Counted from the stretch's first letter, positions 1-9,565 are shown. The stretch: DNA of 64,000 nucleotides from Akkermansiaceae bacterium (GCA_024233005.1 JACKQE010000002.1:620001-684000), one strand, 5' to 3'. Translations and numbers: made by a program. Notes: generated by a model not told the origin, from the sequence alone.

Positions 1-1
1 T

Positions 2-190
2 CTCCACGGCATCTTGTTTGTGAGCCTTCCCGGTCCGGAGGATTCCGTGGCGGAGATGAACCGGCAGAGCGTGCAGGCCGGGGTTGCTTTCGCGGTGTTT
101 GTGGTCGGACTGCTCTGTTGCTTGACCGGAGTTGTGTCCGGAATCATTCGCTGGGCACTCCGCAGATCCCGTCAGGCAAACGCTGTCTGA
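2..190 (+). CDS. C-terminal end of a membrane protein (truncated by window edge)
   Basis: The reading frame is open from base 2 and stops at the TGA at 188-190, giving about 62 residues with no start in the window. It has a hydrophilic stretch, then a hydrophobic segment of about 23 residues (AFAVFVVGLLCCLTGVVSGI), then a short basic tail (RWALRRSRQ). This is the usual look of a last transmembrane helix with a cytoplasmic positive end. I do not recognise the family from this fragment. It converges on the kinase gene that ends at 233. Confidence 0.55.
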   Translation, partial: LHGILFVSLPGPEDSVAEMNRQSVQAGVAFAVFVVGLLCCLTGVVSGIIRWALRRSRQANAV

Positions 191-232
191 GGGCTCCGCG
201 GTCGGAATCCGCATTTCCCCCGCCGTAGCGGC

Positions 233-2692
233 CTAGGGCCTGGCGGGTTTGGTGCGGGCCCAGCGCTCGGCGAATCCCTCCAGATCCGGTCCGATCCGGG
301 ACACCCAGCGGGATTCCTCCTCCGCTCCGAGGGACAAGGTCCGGGCAAACCAGGCCGCCGTCTCACAGAGCTCGGGCGTGGCGGAATCGGCCCCGGCTTT
401 GAGAAAGGTGCCGTCGGCGACCACCAGCAGCCATTGCGGGGTCATGTCGGCGAGGGCCACCTCATTCGGTCCAAAGCCGAGATCCACCAGAAGAGTGTCC
501 TCCTTCATCCCGGTGATGGCGCCTTCCAGAGGGATCCCCTCGCGGCGCAGGATGGGCCCCTTGTATTGGCCTGACTTCAGGGCGGCCCGGGCGAATTCCA
601 TGAACTCTGCGGATTTCCTGATCGCATAAGCCATGTCGTCGCGCAATTGCCGGCCCTGCTTGGATGCCAGTTCCATCTCTTCCAAGGGTTGGGTGAGATT
701 GGAAAACAGGTAACGCCTCAGGTCGGGGGCCTGGGACTCAAGCCACGTTTTGAGGAGTTCCCGGTCCTTGGTGGCCTTGGAAAGGGTGTCGGCCACGGTG
801 TCGGTCGTCGGGGGGGGCGGCGTTTCCGGACCCACAGCCGCATCCGGCGGCGCGGGGGGCTTCGGCGGGGGATCCACGACCACGGCGACTTTGGCCTGCT
901 CCTCTTTGACCTTGAGAATGGCGGGAATGCGGTCGCGGCGGGCGAGGGCAAAGGCGACGGCGGTTTTACCGGAACGCATCGCGGAAGAGGCGGATTCCAG
1001 CGATTTCTGCATTTCGGCAAGCTCCTTCGGCGAAAGAGTCACGGAGGGTTTGGGGAGGGCTTTCAGGCGCTCCAGATCGGCCAGATAGTAGGCGGCGAGC
1101 TTCTTCGCTTCCGCAATCCATCCATAATCCCCCGAAGGACTCGCCGCGGAGAACTGGGTGAAACACAACGCGGCGGCGTCGAACTGCCGCATTTCCCAGT
1201 TTTTCAACCCCATGGCCAGCAGGCCGATGGGTTGGTATTGGGATCCGACGCACAATTCGAGATCTGCCGTGGTGGCCGGCAAGGGGGAGGTCAGGCAGGG
1301 AACCAAGGAAAGGAGAAACACGCCTTCGGGGGAGGCTTTCCCCGCTTCCGGAGCGGGTGCCTCGCGCAGGCGCTCAAAATGCGTCCGTGCATTCGGTTCA
1401 TCGCCTTTGAAAAGAGCCGCCAGCCCGGCGTTGAAACGCGCCCAGCTCCACGTCGGCTGCTTCAGTTCGGTAGTCGTGTAGAGTTCCGTGAACTTGGTCT
1501 CCGCGGAGGCAAATTCGCCCCGCAGGAGAGCGGTGCGAGCCTCCATGAAGCGGGTCGAAACCGTTCTTTCACCGGTCCCGACGACCCGGTCATCCCCCCC
1601 TGAGGTGAGCGCTCCTTCCAGGTCCCCTTGGCCTTTGGGGGCCTTCAGGGCGATGATGGTGACGATGCTGCCGGTCACGATGAGCGCCCCGGCGATGACC
1701 CAGAGTTGCCAGGTCGGCGTGGGTGGCGTCGGAGGTGCCGGGAGTCGGGAAGTCGGCGTGGAGCGCTTCTCGATCAGGCTCTCGAGGGCCGCAATCAGTT
1801 CGTCGTAACTTTTGAACCGGTCCTTGGGGGCGTGGGCCATCATCCGGTCGATGAGGGCGGTGGCTTCGGCTGAAAAATGCGGGGCGTAGTCTTTCAGGGT
1901 GACCGGAGTCGCCTTGATTTCCTTGAGCTCGTCGAGGGAATTGGTGTTCGCCTCGAAGGGCGGCTTGCCGCAGGCGGCATGGAACAGGGTCGCGCCGAGG
2001 CTGTAGATGTCCCCCCGGAAGTCATCCGGTTCGCCATCCAGTTTTTCCGGAGGCACATAGTAGGGCGTGGCCCAAGTCTCCGACAACAAGTCGTCCCCGC
2101 CGGCCGCCATCGCGATGCCGAAGTCGACCAGTTTCACCGTGCCATCGGCCGCAGCCAGCATGTTGCCGGGCTTGATGTCGCGGTGAATCAATCCTTCCTG
2201 CTGGGCGGCGCGCAGCCCTCCGGCGACACCGAGGGCGATTTCCAGCACCCGGTGCTCCGGCAACATGCCCTGCTGGTGGATCAACTCGTCGAGACTGACG
2301 CTGTCGACGAGCTCCATCGCGATGTAGAAATAACCACCCTCCGACCCCGCGGTGAAAACCTTGACGACGTTCGGATGGTTGACGGAGGCGGTGTGTTTGG
2401 CCTCGCGCTCGAACATCGCCATCAGCCCGGCGTCCTTGCTGAGAGCGTGGTGGAGGACCTTGAGGGCCACCTGACGGTTCAGGGTGGTGTCGTCGGCGAG
2501 GAAGACCTGGCTCATCCCGCCGACCCCGAGCAGGCGCTCGATGTGGTATTTGCCCACTTGAACCCGGAGACGCACGGCCTCTCCGCAGTGGGGGCAGTTC
2601 ACCTTGGAAAACGGCGGAAGTTCGGTAACGTCGATCGCATTGCCGCACATCGGGCATTGGTTGACGACTCCTGTAATTTCCTCGGGCTCCAT
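233..2692 (-). CDS. Transmembrane Ser/Thr protein kinase with N-terminal zinc ribbon
   Basis: An 819-residue protein predicted to phosphorylate Ser/Thr. Residues 13-36 carry two CxxC pairs (CPMC, CPHC), a zinc-ribbon pattern. The kinase domain spans about 48-310: glycine-rich loop LLGVGGMSQV, VALK lysine at 78, HRDIKPGN with catalytic Asp 172, DFG at 190, PPE in place of APE. A proline-rich stretch precedes one transmembrane helix at about 329-349, so the remaining roughly 470 residues, helical and repeat-like with another Pro-rich linker, probably lie outside the membrane. A longer frame reaches 2806, but I chose the ATG at 2692 because the zinc ribbon follows directly and a GGAGAAG sequence lies upstream. 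Substrates cannot be inferred. The layout matches PknB-like kinases common in Planctomycetes and Verrucomicrobia. Confidence 0.9.
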   Translation of the reverse strand: MEPEEITGVVNQCPMCGNAIDVTELPPFSKVNCPHCGEAVRLRVQVGKYHIERLLGVGGMSQVFLADDTTLNRQVALKVLHHALSKDAGLMAMFEREAKHTASVNHPNVVKVFTAGSEGGYFYIAMELVDSVSLDELIHQQGMLPEHRVLEIALGVAGGLRAAQQEGLIHRDIKPGNMLAAADGTVKLVDFGIAMAAGGDDLLSETWATPYYVPPEKLDGEPDDFRGDIYSLGATLFHAACGKPPFEANTNSLDELKEIKATPVTLKDYAPHFSAEATALIDRMMAHAPKDRFKSYDELIAALESLIEKRSTPTSRLPAPPTPPTPTWQLWVIAGALIVTGSIVTIIALKAPKGQGDLEGALTSGGDDRVVGTGERTVSTRFMEARTALLRGEFASAETKFTELYTTTELKQPTWSWARFNAGLAALFKGDEPNARTHFERLREAPAPEAGKASPEGVFLLSLVPCLTSPLPATTADLELCVGSQYQPIGLLAMGLKNWEMRQFDAAALCFTQFSAASPSGDYGWIAEAKKLAAYYLADLERLKALPKPSVTLSPKELAEMQKSLESASSAMRSGKTAVAFALARRDRIPAILKVKEEQAKVAVVVDPPPKPPAPPDAAVGPETPPPPTTDTVADTLSKATKDRELLKTWLESQAPDLRRYLFSNLTQPLEEMELASKQGRQLRDDMAYAIRKSAEFMEFARAALKSGQYKGPILRREGIPLEGAITGMKEDTLLVDLGFGPNEVALADMTPQWLLVVADGTFLKAGADSATPELCETAAWFARTLSLGAEEESRWVSRIGPDLEGFAERWARTKPARP

Positions 2693-2872
2693 GTGTGCTG
2701 TGCTCTTCTCCTTCCCCGTCCATCGTTCCGGGCATTCCCCGAAGCGACCGGCGACAGCTTGGAAAAACCCATTTCGTAGGATACGATGCAGGGCGACCTC
2801 CTCCAATGAGTTGGAGATCCCGTCATCGCGCCTCTCTTTTTATCAAGAAAGGACCGTTCGTCCAGCAGAATC

Positions 2873-3913
2873 ATGGCCAACCTCACCACAGACTTTCCGG
2901 AGGGCGATCCCGACGATCCCGAGGAGGAGCTTGCATTGCCAACCGGGGAACAGAGGGACTGCCTGGTCCCCCCTGCGGCGGCGGGGGTGCGGCTCGATCG
3001 TCACCTTGCGGAAGTCTGGCCGGATCTGTCCCGTTCCCGTCTCCAGGACCTGATCCGGGAAGGGCATGTCTCGGTGGCGGGACGCCCGTGCTGCAAGCGG
3101 CTGTCAGGCTCTTGCCGCCATGGGTGATTCGGTGGTGGTCGGAGGATTCCCGACCCCGACATTCGGCACGAACATCGTCGCCCAGGAGATGCTCCAGCAG
3201 GGTGCCCATGAACTCCTGCCGCCCTGATCCTCCTCGACAAAGACGGCGGGCCTGGCAAAACATCTGCAGCCGGTCAGCGGATAGGCTTGCTGGTCAACGC
3301 GTTGCTCCATCATTGCCGCGGTCAGCTCTCGGGGATCGGCGGGGTCGGGCGCCCCGGCATTGTGCACCGCCTCGACCGGGACACCAGTGGCTGCCTCGTG
3401 GCCGCCAAGACGGACGCCGCCCATCAAAGTCTCTCCAAACAGTTTGCCGACCGGGAGACGCAGAAAGTCTATCTCTGCGTCATCGCCGGCGTGCCCCCAC
3501 AGAAGGCGGGCCGCATCGAAAACCACCTCGGACGCCATCCCGTGAACCGGCAACGCATGGCCGTGGTCCGCCCGGAGTCGGGGAAGTCCGCCGTGACCGG
3601 GTATGAGATCCTGCATTCCGATCCGGAGGGGCGCTGGGCGCTGGTGGAATGCGCCCTCCACACCGGCCGGACCCACCAGATCCGGGTTCACATGCGGGAG
3701 GGGCTGCACCACGCCATTCTCGGTGATGAAATCTATGCCCAGCCGCAGCGCCAGACCGTGGCGGTCTCCCGGCTCATGCTGCACGCCTGGCGGCTGGGTT
3801 TCCGCCATCCCATCAGCGGGGAGCGGATGTCTTTTCGCAGTGAGATTCCGGAAGCATTCCAGCCTTTCCTGCCGCCGGGAGGGGTGGAGGCGATGGAGAT
3901 CCGCGGAGCCTGA
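2873..3913 (+). pseudogene. RluA/RluD-family pseudouridine synthase gene with several frame changes
   Basis: The family makes pseudouridine in 23S rRNA or tRNA. The first part (from ATG 2873) is an acidic leader and an S4-like RNA-binding domain (GVRLDRHLAEVWPDLSRSRL), and this frame stops at 3125. The catalytic half is intact from about 3287 to 3913, with the signature HRLDRDTSG holding the catalytic Asp and the later RTHQIRVH motif. Between them homology jumps frame repeatedly: GDSVVV and TNIVAQEM in the frame of base 3123, ALILLDK in the frame of 3221, AGLAKHLQPVSG in the frame of 3243, then LVNALLHH back in the frame of 3287. No single frame yields a full protein. Either the gene is decayed or this stretch has sequencing errors. 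The P-type ATPase begins 53 bases downstream. Confidence 0.8.
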
Positions 3914-3966
3914 AATTCTTCCTTGGCGGGGCCCCAAGACCGGCGGAAGGTGGAAGCCCGCATCCC

Positions 3967-6255
3967 ATGAGTCAAGAGTCCGCACCTCCCCCCTCGTCAT
4001 CCACCCTCAGTTGGGAAGACAGTCTCGCCACCTTTTTGCTTCGGGAGGAAGGGTTGGAAGCGCTCCGGGTGGATCCTCGCCAGCGCAAGATTTCCCTCGC
4101 CACCCTGGGTCCGGTGGATCTGGAGGCCATTCAGGAACGGCTCGAAGGGCTCCTCGCGACGCTCGATGAGCCCGGTTGGACCCCGTCGCCAGTGTCTTCC
4201 GCCAAGCCTGCTCCGGCCGGGTTCGGACTGCGCGTCTCGCATCCGAAGGTGAATGAGATGCTGCTGGAGAAACCCTCCTGCGACACCGCTCCCAAACTCT
4301 GGACCTGGCGGGAATTCTTTTGGCCGGAGGCCGATGAACTGGAAAACCAGAGCCGGGCCGAATGGGTCGCTTTGGCATGGCAGGCAGGCATCTGTGGCGT
4401 GGCTTTGGCAACCGGCTGGGCCCTGACCCGCGTTGGGATCGGTCCCCCCTGGCTTGCGATCCAGTTTTTCACGGTGTCTCTGATTGCGGGAGGCTGGGAC
4501 GCCGCCAAGGACACCTGGGAAAAGCTGCGCCAAGGCCAGGTCGATGTGCACTTCCTGATGCTGGCGGTAGCCCTCGGGGCGGTCAGCATCGGAGCGTGGC
4601 TGGAAGGCGGGCTCCTGCTCTTCCTCTTTTCCTTGTCGGGTGCCCTGGAGCATTTTGCCCTGCACCGGACCCATCGGGAGATCAGCGCCCTGACCAAGGC
4701 CGCGCCGAAAACCGCCCGGATGCTCCATGCCGACGGGCGCGAGGAAGTGGTCCCGGTGGTGCTCCTGCGTCCCGGAGACCAGTTGCGGGTCCTGCCTGAC
4801 GAGGCCTTCGCGGTAGACGCGGACATTCTGGAGGGCGAGTCCGCGGCCGATGAATCCAACCTGACCGGAGAAGCCCGCCCGGTCCCCAAGCGGGCGGGGG
4901 ATCCCGTTTACGGGGGGACGCTCAATTTGTGGGGAAAAGTCCGGGTGCTTGTCACGCGGGTCGCCGCGGAAAGTTCTCTCCAGAAAATTGTCCGGATGAT
5001 CCGTGACGCCCAGCATCTGAGGGCTCCGAGCCAGCGGTTCACCGACCGGTTTGGCACCCCCTACACCTTGGGCATTCTCGGACTTTCCTTGGCCATGTTT
5101 TTCGTCTGGTGGCTGGGTTTTGACATCCCTCCCTTCCGCTCCACGGCAGAAGGGCATTCCGCCTTCTACCGGACCATGACCCTGCTCGTGGTCGCGAGTC
5201 CCTGCGCGCTGGTGTTGAGCATTCCTTCCGCCATTCTCGCCGCCATCGCCTGCGGAGCCCGCCGGGGGGTGCTCTTCCGGGGGGGGGCGGCAGTGGAGAA
5301 CCTGGCGCTCGCCGACGCGGTGGCCCTCGACAAGACCGGGACCCTGACCCGGGGGGAATTGAAAGTCGGTTCGGTGGAAAGCTTCCCTCCCGGCCGCGAG
5401 CGGGACGTGCTGGAGATCGCCCTGACGCTCGAGCAGCACTCCAACCATCCCATTGCCCGTGCCATCGTGGCCCATGCCGCCGCCGAGGGCGTCGTGGCTC
5501 AGGACGTCGATGATTTCCGCTCCGTCACCGGACAGGGACTCAAAGGCCGCATAGGTGCCGAGTTGAGTTATTTGGGAAGGCGCGAACTGATCGAGCGCGG
5601 AGAAATGGGGGAATGGATCCGCCAGGTGCCTGATCCGCCTCTCGAATACACCGAAGTCTGGGTGGTGCGCCGCGACGTGGTGGGGCGTCTCCTGCTCCGT
5701 GACGAGGTCCGCGAGCAGAGCGGTCCGGTCATGGAGCGTTTAAAAAAGGACGGGGTCTACACCATCATGCTCACCGGAGACCGCCGCGGAGCCGCCGAGC
5801 AGGTCGCCAAGAGGCTGGGGGTGGCCGAGGTTCGGGCCGGATTGCATCCCGAGGAAAAAGTCTCCGCGATCCAGGAATTGACCGCCTCCGGTCACCGGGT
5901 CGCCATGGTCGGCGATGGGGTCAATGACGCCCCCAGCCTTGCCGCCGCCTTTGTTTCGGTCGCCATGGGAGGCAAGGGAAGCGATGCCGCTCTGGAGCAA
6001 AGCGACGTGGTGCTGATGGATGACCGCATTGAGAAATTGCTCACCGCCCGGGCCATCAGCAAGCGCGCCCGGTCCATCATCCGGCAGAACCTCGCGATTT
6101 CCCTCGGAACCGTGGTCCTCATGATCGGGGCGTCGCTCTTCGGACTGGTGCCCCTCACCATCGGGGTGCTGGCCCATGAAGGCAGCACGGTCGTGGTCTG
6201 TCTCAACAGTCTAAGACTGCTCTTCCTCAAGGAGGTGAAGGTGGCGCCGGAATGA
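3967..6255 (+). CDS. P1B-type heavy-metal-transporting ATPase, P1B-4-like
   Basis: A 762-residue inner-membrane ATPase predicted to export divalent transition metals. Visible elements in order: an N-terminal 70 residues resembling an HMA ferredoxin-like fold but without CxxC; membrane helices near 135-165 and 185-225; actuator motif TGE near 300; ion-site motif SPC at 411-413; phosphorylated Asp in DKTGT at 455; GDGVND in the P domain; HEGST near 737 in the last helices. SPC together with HEG-G/S-T is the hallmark of the P1B-4 subgroup (CoaT/CtpD/CzcP; Co, Fe, Zn), whereas copper pumps have CPC. The exact metal is inferred. ATG 3967 is preceded only by a weak purine run. It follows the broken pseudouridine synthase by 53 bases. 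Confidence 0.9.
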   Translation: MSQESAPPPSSSTLSWEDSLATFLLREEGLEALRVDPRQRKISLATLGPVDLEAIQERLEGLLATLDEPGWTPSPVSSAKPAPAGFGLRVSHPKVNEMLLEKPSCDTAPKLWTWREFFWPEADELENQSRAEWVALAWQAGICGVALATGWALTRVGIGPPWLAIQFFTVSLIAGGWDAAKDTWEKLRQGQVDVHFLMLAVALGAVSIGAWLEGGLLLFLFSLSGALEHFALHRTHREISALTKAAPKTARMLHADGREEVVPVVLLRPGDQLRVLPDEAFAVDADILEGESAADESNLTGEARPVPKRAGDPVYGGTLNLWGKVRVLVTRVAAESSLQKIVRMIRDAQHLRAPSQRFTDRFGTPYTLGILGLSLAMFFVWWLGFDIPPFRSTAEGHSAFYRTMTLLVVASPCALVLSIPSAILAAIACGARRGVLFRGGAAVENLALADAVALDKTGTLTRGELKVGSVESFPPGRERDVLEIALTLEQHSNHPIARAIVAHAAAEGVVAQDVDDFRSVTGQGLKGRIGAELSYLGRRELIERGEMGEWIRQVPDPPLEYTEVWVVRRDVVGRLLLRDEVREQSGPVMERLKKDGVYTIMLTGDRRGAAEQVAKRLGVAEVRAGLHPEEKVSAIQELTASGHRVAMVGDGVNDAPSLAAAFVSVAMGGKGSDAALEQSDVVLMDDRIEKLLTARAISKRARSIIRQNLAISLGTVVLMIGASLFGLVPLTIGVLAHEGSTVVVCLNSLRLLFLKEVKVAPE

Positions 6256-6289
6256 AGGAGTGGGCTTGCCATCCGCAGCATTTCCGACT

Positions 6290-7663
6290 TCAGATCAGCT
6301 CACGGATCGGATCCACTCCGGGACTGAGCAGATACTGCGGCCGACCATTCGCATCCTCCACGGTGGTGTGCCGCAGGTCGATGCCCACATTGTGGTAGAG
6401 GGTGGCAAAGACTTCTTCAAAACGAACGGGTCGTGACGCGACCTCCCCGCCCGTCCGGTCCGTCGAGCCGATGACCTGTCCGGTGCGCATGCCCCCGCCT
6501 GCGAGAAGGGCGCAGGTCACGCGCGGCCAGTGGTCGCGGCTGTTGTTGGCGTTGATTTTGGGTGTTCTCCCGAACTCACCCCAGACGACCACCGACACGT
6601 CGCGATCCAGCCCTCTTTCATGGAGATCGGTGATGAGGGCGGACAGCCCCTGATCGAGGAGGGGAAACTCGCGGCGCGAGCTGGGGAAGTTCATGCCATC
6701 TCCGCCATGCCAGTCCCACCGGCTATAGTTGAGAGAGACGACGCGGGCGCCGGCCTCGACGAGGCGTCGGGCGACGAGGAAATTGCGGATCATCCGCGGG
6801 GCGCCGTCGCGCTGGTAGGCGGGATCATTCACGCCATAGCGGTCCAGAATGCGGGGATCCTCGCGGGACAGATCGAGGGCATTGACCAGCTCCGCTCCGG
6901 AGAGAATCTCAAGGGCCTGGCGGTTGAAATGGTCGATGCCCTTCATCAGTCCGGTGGTGTCGGCCTCCCGGCGGAAGGCGTCGACCGCGCGGAGCAGAGT
7001 GCCCCGATCCTCCAGGCGCTCCAGGGTGACGCCTTTGAGGGTCATGCTCTGGGCCTTGGCATTGGGATCTTTGGCCACCAGCGGCATCGGGGAATGGGCG
7101 GACCCGACGAAGCCACCGGTCCCGGGCTCCCCCCAGGTCCGGTTGCCGGTCGGATACATCATGGACACATGGGCCGGCACGCCGGGCAGGGAGCCCTGGA
7201 GCCGGGAAACCCAGGCCCCCATGGCAGGCCAACCGCCGGGGGGCGCGGAGTTCTGGTCTTTGAAGGTGCGGCCGGTCATGCACTGGTAGCAATCGTGGCG
7301 GCCTTCCGAGTCATGGAGCGAGCGGATCAGGGCGAACTTGTCGGCCATCTTGGCGAGCTGGGGGAAGAGCTCGCAAATTTCCATCCCCGGCACATTGGTC
7401 CGGATGGGGCGGAATTCCCCCCGCACCTCGGAAGTGGCATCCGGCTTGAGGTCGAACATGTCGAGATGCGACGGTCCTCCCGGCAGGTAAATGTTGATGA
7501 TGGCCTTGTGGGACCGGCCGGTGCCGGCCTGCTGCTCGGCGGCGAGCAATTGGGAGAGGCTCAGGCCACCCGCGGCCATGCTGCCGACGCGGAGGAATCC
7601 GCGGCGGGACATGCGGTCGCAATGGCTGTGGCTGGCGTCGGAACGGCCGTAGAGATTGAGCAT
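6290..7663 (-). CDS. DUF1501 family protein with Tat-type leader
   Basis: A 457-residue protein. The N-terminus has a twin-arginine signal (MSRRGFLRVGSM followed by a small-residue hydrophobic stretch ending near LLAAEQQ), so export in folded form is likely. The body shows the DUF1501 / sulfatase-like pattern: YLPGGPSHLDMFDLKP near the start, WDWHGGDGMNF, and WGEFGRTPKIN towards the C-terminus. These proteins are abundant in Planctomycetes and Verrucomicrobia, usually beside DUF1549/PSCyt cytochromes; no such partner is adjacent here. A longer frame reaches 8032, but I took ATG 7663 (MLNLYGRSD), whose start matches the family. The gene is divergent from lnt with a spacer of about 180 bases. 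The biochemical role is unknown. Confidence 0.88.
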   Translation of the reverse strand: MLNLYGRSDASHSHCDRMSRRGFLRVGSMAAGGLSLSQLLAAEQQAGTGRSHKAIINIYLPGGPSHLDMFDLKPDATSEVRGEFRPIRTNVPGMEICELFPQLAKMADKFALIRSLHDSEGRHDCYQCMTGRTFKDQNSAPPGGWPAMGAWVSRLQGSLPGVPAHVSMMYPTGNRTWGEPGTGGFVGSAHSPMPLVAKDPNAKAQSMTLKGVTLERLEDRGTLLRAVDAFRREADTTGLMKGIDHFNRQALEILSGAELVNALDLSREDPRILDRYGVNDPAYQRDGAPRMIRNFLVARRLVEAGARVVSLNYSRWDWHGGDGMNFPSSRREFPLLDQGLSALITDLHERGLDRDVSVVVWGEFGRTPKINANNSRDHWPRVTCALLAGGGMRTGQVIGSTDRTGGEVASRPVRFEEVFATLYHNVGIDLRHTTVEDANGRPQYLLSPGVDPIRELI

Positions 7664-7844
7664 GGGAGGGGCGTTGGACGGAGGTGGGGTTGCAGGTGTC
7701 AAAATTGTATCGATTCGTCTTGCTCTCGCCCATTCCCTATTCGCGCCACAGACCGCCCCGCTTCCATGGAAAAGTGGAATTCCGAAGTCGATTTCAGGCC
7801 CTGGCGTGGTATAGGGCAGGGTCCCGTCGGAAGCCGTCTCCTCC

Positions 7845-9518
7845 ATGCCGCCATTCTTCAAACGCCACTGGCCGATTCTGGCCGCGATCCTCTCCGGAGT
7901 GCTCTGTGGTCTGGCCTTTCCCCTGTGGAATGTGTCCGCGCTTGCCTGGCTGTGGCAGTGGCCTCTCCTCGCCGCTCTCTGGCTGGCTCCGCCCGTGACC
8001 CGCCGGCGCGCTTTCGGACTGGGTTTCCTCATGTCCTATGCCTTTTTCCTGACTTCCCTGTGGTGGCTTCATGAACTGGGACGCACCGCGGGCAGCCTCT
8101 GGGCGGGGCTCGCCGCCTGGACCTTGCTGCCGCTTTATCTGGCCCTTTACGGGGGCGTCTGGGCCGTGGTCGTGGCCACGGCGGGACGCTGGAGACCCGT
8201 CGAGGCGACCTCTTCCGGGGAACGGCGCCACTGGTTGTCGGGTCTGGTTACCGCTTCCCTTCCCGGATTGTTTGCGGCCGGGCTCAATGCGGCCACCTGG
8301 ACCGGCTTGGAGTGGCTGCGCGGCGTGGCCTTTTCCGGCTTTGGCTGGAACAGCCTGGGCGTCTCCCAGTACCGGTCCCCCGTTTTGATCCAGATCGCTG
8401 ATTTCACGGGAGTGGCCGGCGTGTCATTTCTCCTGCTCTTCGCGGGACAGATCGGGTTTCTCACCGTGGTCAGGCTGATCCGGGAGATGCGGGACCGCCG
8501 TCTCATGAGGCCGCATCTCGATTTCACATTGGCCATGGCCCTGGTCATGATCACGGTGCTTTATGGAATTGCCCGGCTCACGCCGCGGCCCGACGAAAAG
8601 ACCGTCCCGGTGCGGACCCTGATCGTGCAGCTGGCGACACCGATCGACCTGCCCGTGACCAGGGAAACGCTCGAAAAAATCTATGAGGACTACCATGACC
8701 TGACGAGCGCCTTCTGCGGCCTCGGCGGTGGGGTCGATCTCGTGGTCTGGCCCGAGTCAGCCCTGCCGGGCCAGTTCTACCAGCGGGGTCTCCAGGAGCG
8801 GATCGACCTCACCCTGGCCCAAGGAAACTTCCACCTTCTGACCGGGGGCGATATTCATGAGATGGGAACTGGTGAAGATTACAACTGTCTCATTCTGATG
8901 CACCGCCGGGCCATCGAGGGGCAGATCCACCGCAAGCGGCATCTCGTTCCCTTCGGCGAGTACATCCCCCTGCGGGAATCCTTTCCCCTGTTTGCCTGGG
9001 TCACCGGGTCGATGGTGCCTTCCGACTTCTCCGCCGGGACCAACTCCGAGCCTCTCCGGATGGAGGATTCACCGGTCAGCCTGATTCCATTGATCTGCTT
9101 CGAGGACACGATGGGAGAACTGGCGAGGGACTTTGTCCGGCCCGAGCCCCAGATCATCGTGAACGGGACCAACGGGGCCTGGTTTTGGGAAAGTGCGAAC
9201 ATGGAGCAGCACCTTGCCAATGCCATCTTTCGCGCGGTGGAATTGCGCCGACCCATGGTCCGCGCGGCCAACACCGGAGTGAGCTGTTTCATTGACCAGC
9301 GGGGCCGGCTCATCGACCAGGGAGGCATCGACCGCATTGAGGATCCGGACACTGGCAGCACGTTCACCCGCGGTACTCTGACGCAGACTCTGGACGTCCC
9401 TTTGGCCGGGGAAATCACCTTTTACGCCGCCCATGGTGAGCTCTTTGGTAAACTGTGCGGCGTTTCGGCCCTTCTGGTGCTGGCGGGCGGATGGCTGCGT
9501 CGGAAGGCGGCGCGCTGA
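7845..9518 (+). CDS. lnt: Apolipoprotein N-acyltransferase
   Basis: A 557-residue inner-membrane enzyme that adds the third acyl chain to the N-terminal cysteine of lipoproteins, the last step of lipoprotein maturation. The first ~255 residues hold several hydrophobic helices (ILAAILSGVLCGLAFPLW and others). A nitrilase-like domain follows with the catalytic triad visible: Glu 304 in VWPESALPGQF, Lys 364 in RKRHLVPFGEYIP and Cys 418 in LICFEDTMG. NGTNGAWF and RAANTGVSCFID are further typical family motifs, and a last hydrophobic segment closes the protein. Length fits the family (about 500-560). A complete lnt implies triacylated lipoproteins and a diderm envelope, consistent with the lipoproteins encoded nearby. 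Confidence 0.95.
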   Translation: MPPFFKRHWPILAAILSGVLCGLAFPLWNVSALAWLWQWPLLAALWLAPPVTRRRAFGLGFLMSYAFFLTSLWWLHELGRTAGSLWAGLAAWTLLPLYLALYGGVWAVVVATAGRWRPVEATSSGERRHWLSGLVTASLPGLFAAGLNAATWTGLEWLRGVAFSGFGWNSLGVSQYRSPVLIQIADFTGVAGVSFLLLFAGQIGFLTVVRLIREMRDRRLMRPHLDFTLAMALVMITVLYGIARLTPRPDEKTVPVRTLIVQLATPIDLPVTRETLEKIYEDYHDLTSAFCGLGGGVDLVVWPESALPGQFYQRGLQERIDLTLAQGNFHLLTGGDIHEMGTGEDYNCLILMHRRAIEGQIHRKRHLVPFGEYIPLRESFPLFAWVTGSMVPSDFSAGTNSEPLRMEDSPVSLIPLICFEDTMGELARDFVRPEPQIIVNGTNGAWFWESANMEQHLANAIFRAVELRRPMVRAANTGVSCFIDQRGRLIDQGGIDRIEDPDTGSTFTRGTLTQTLDVPLAGEITFYAAHGELFGKLCGVSALLVLAGGWLRRKAAR

Positions 9519-9565
9519 CCGGTCACCGGGGGATCCGATGCTTCGGCCCCTGCGGGGCTCCCCTG

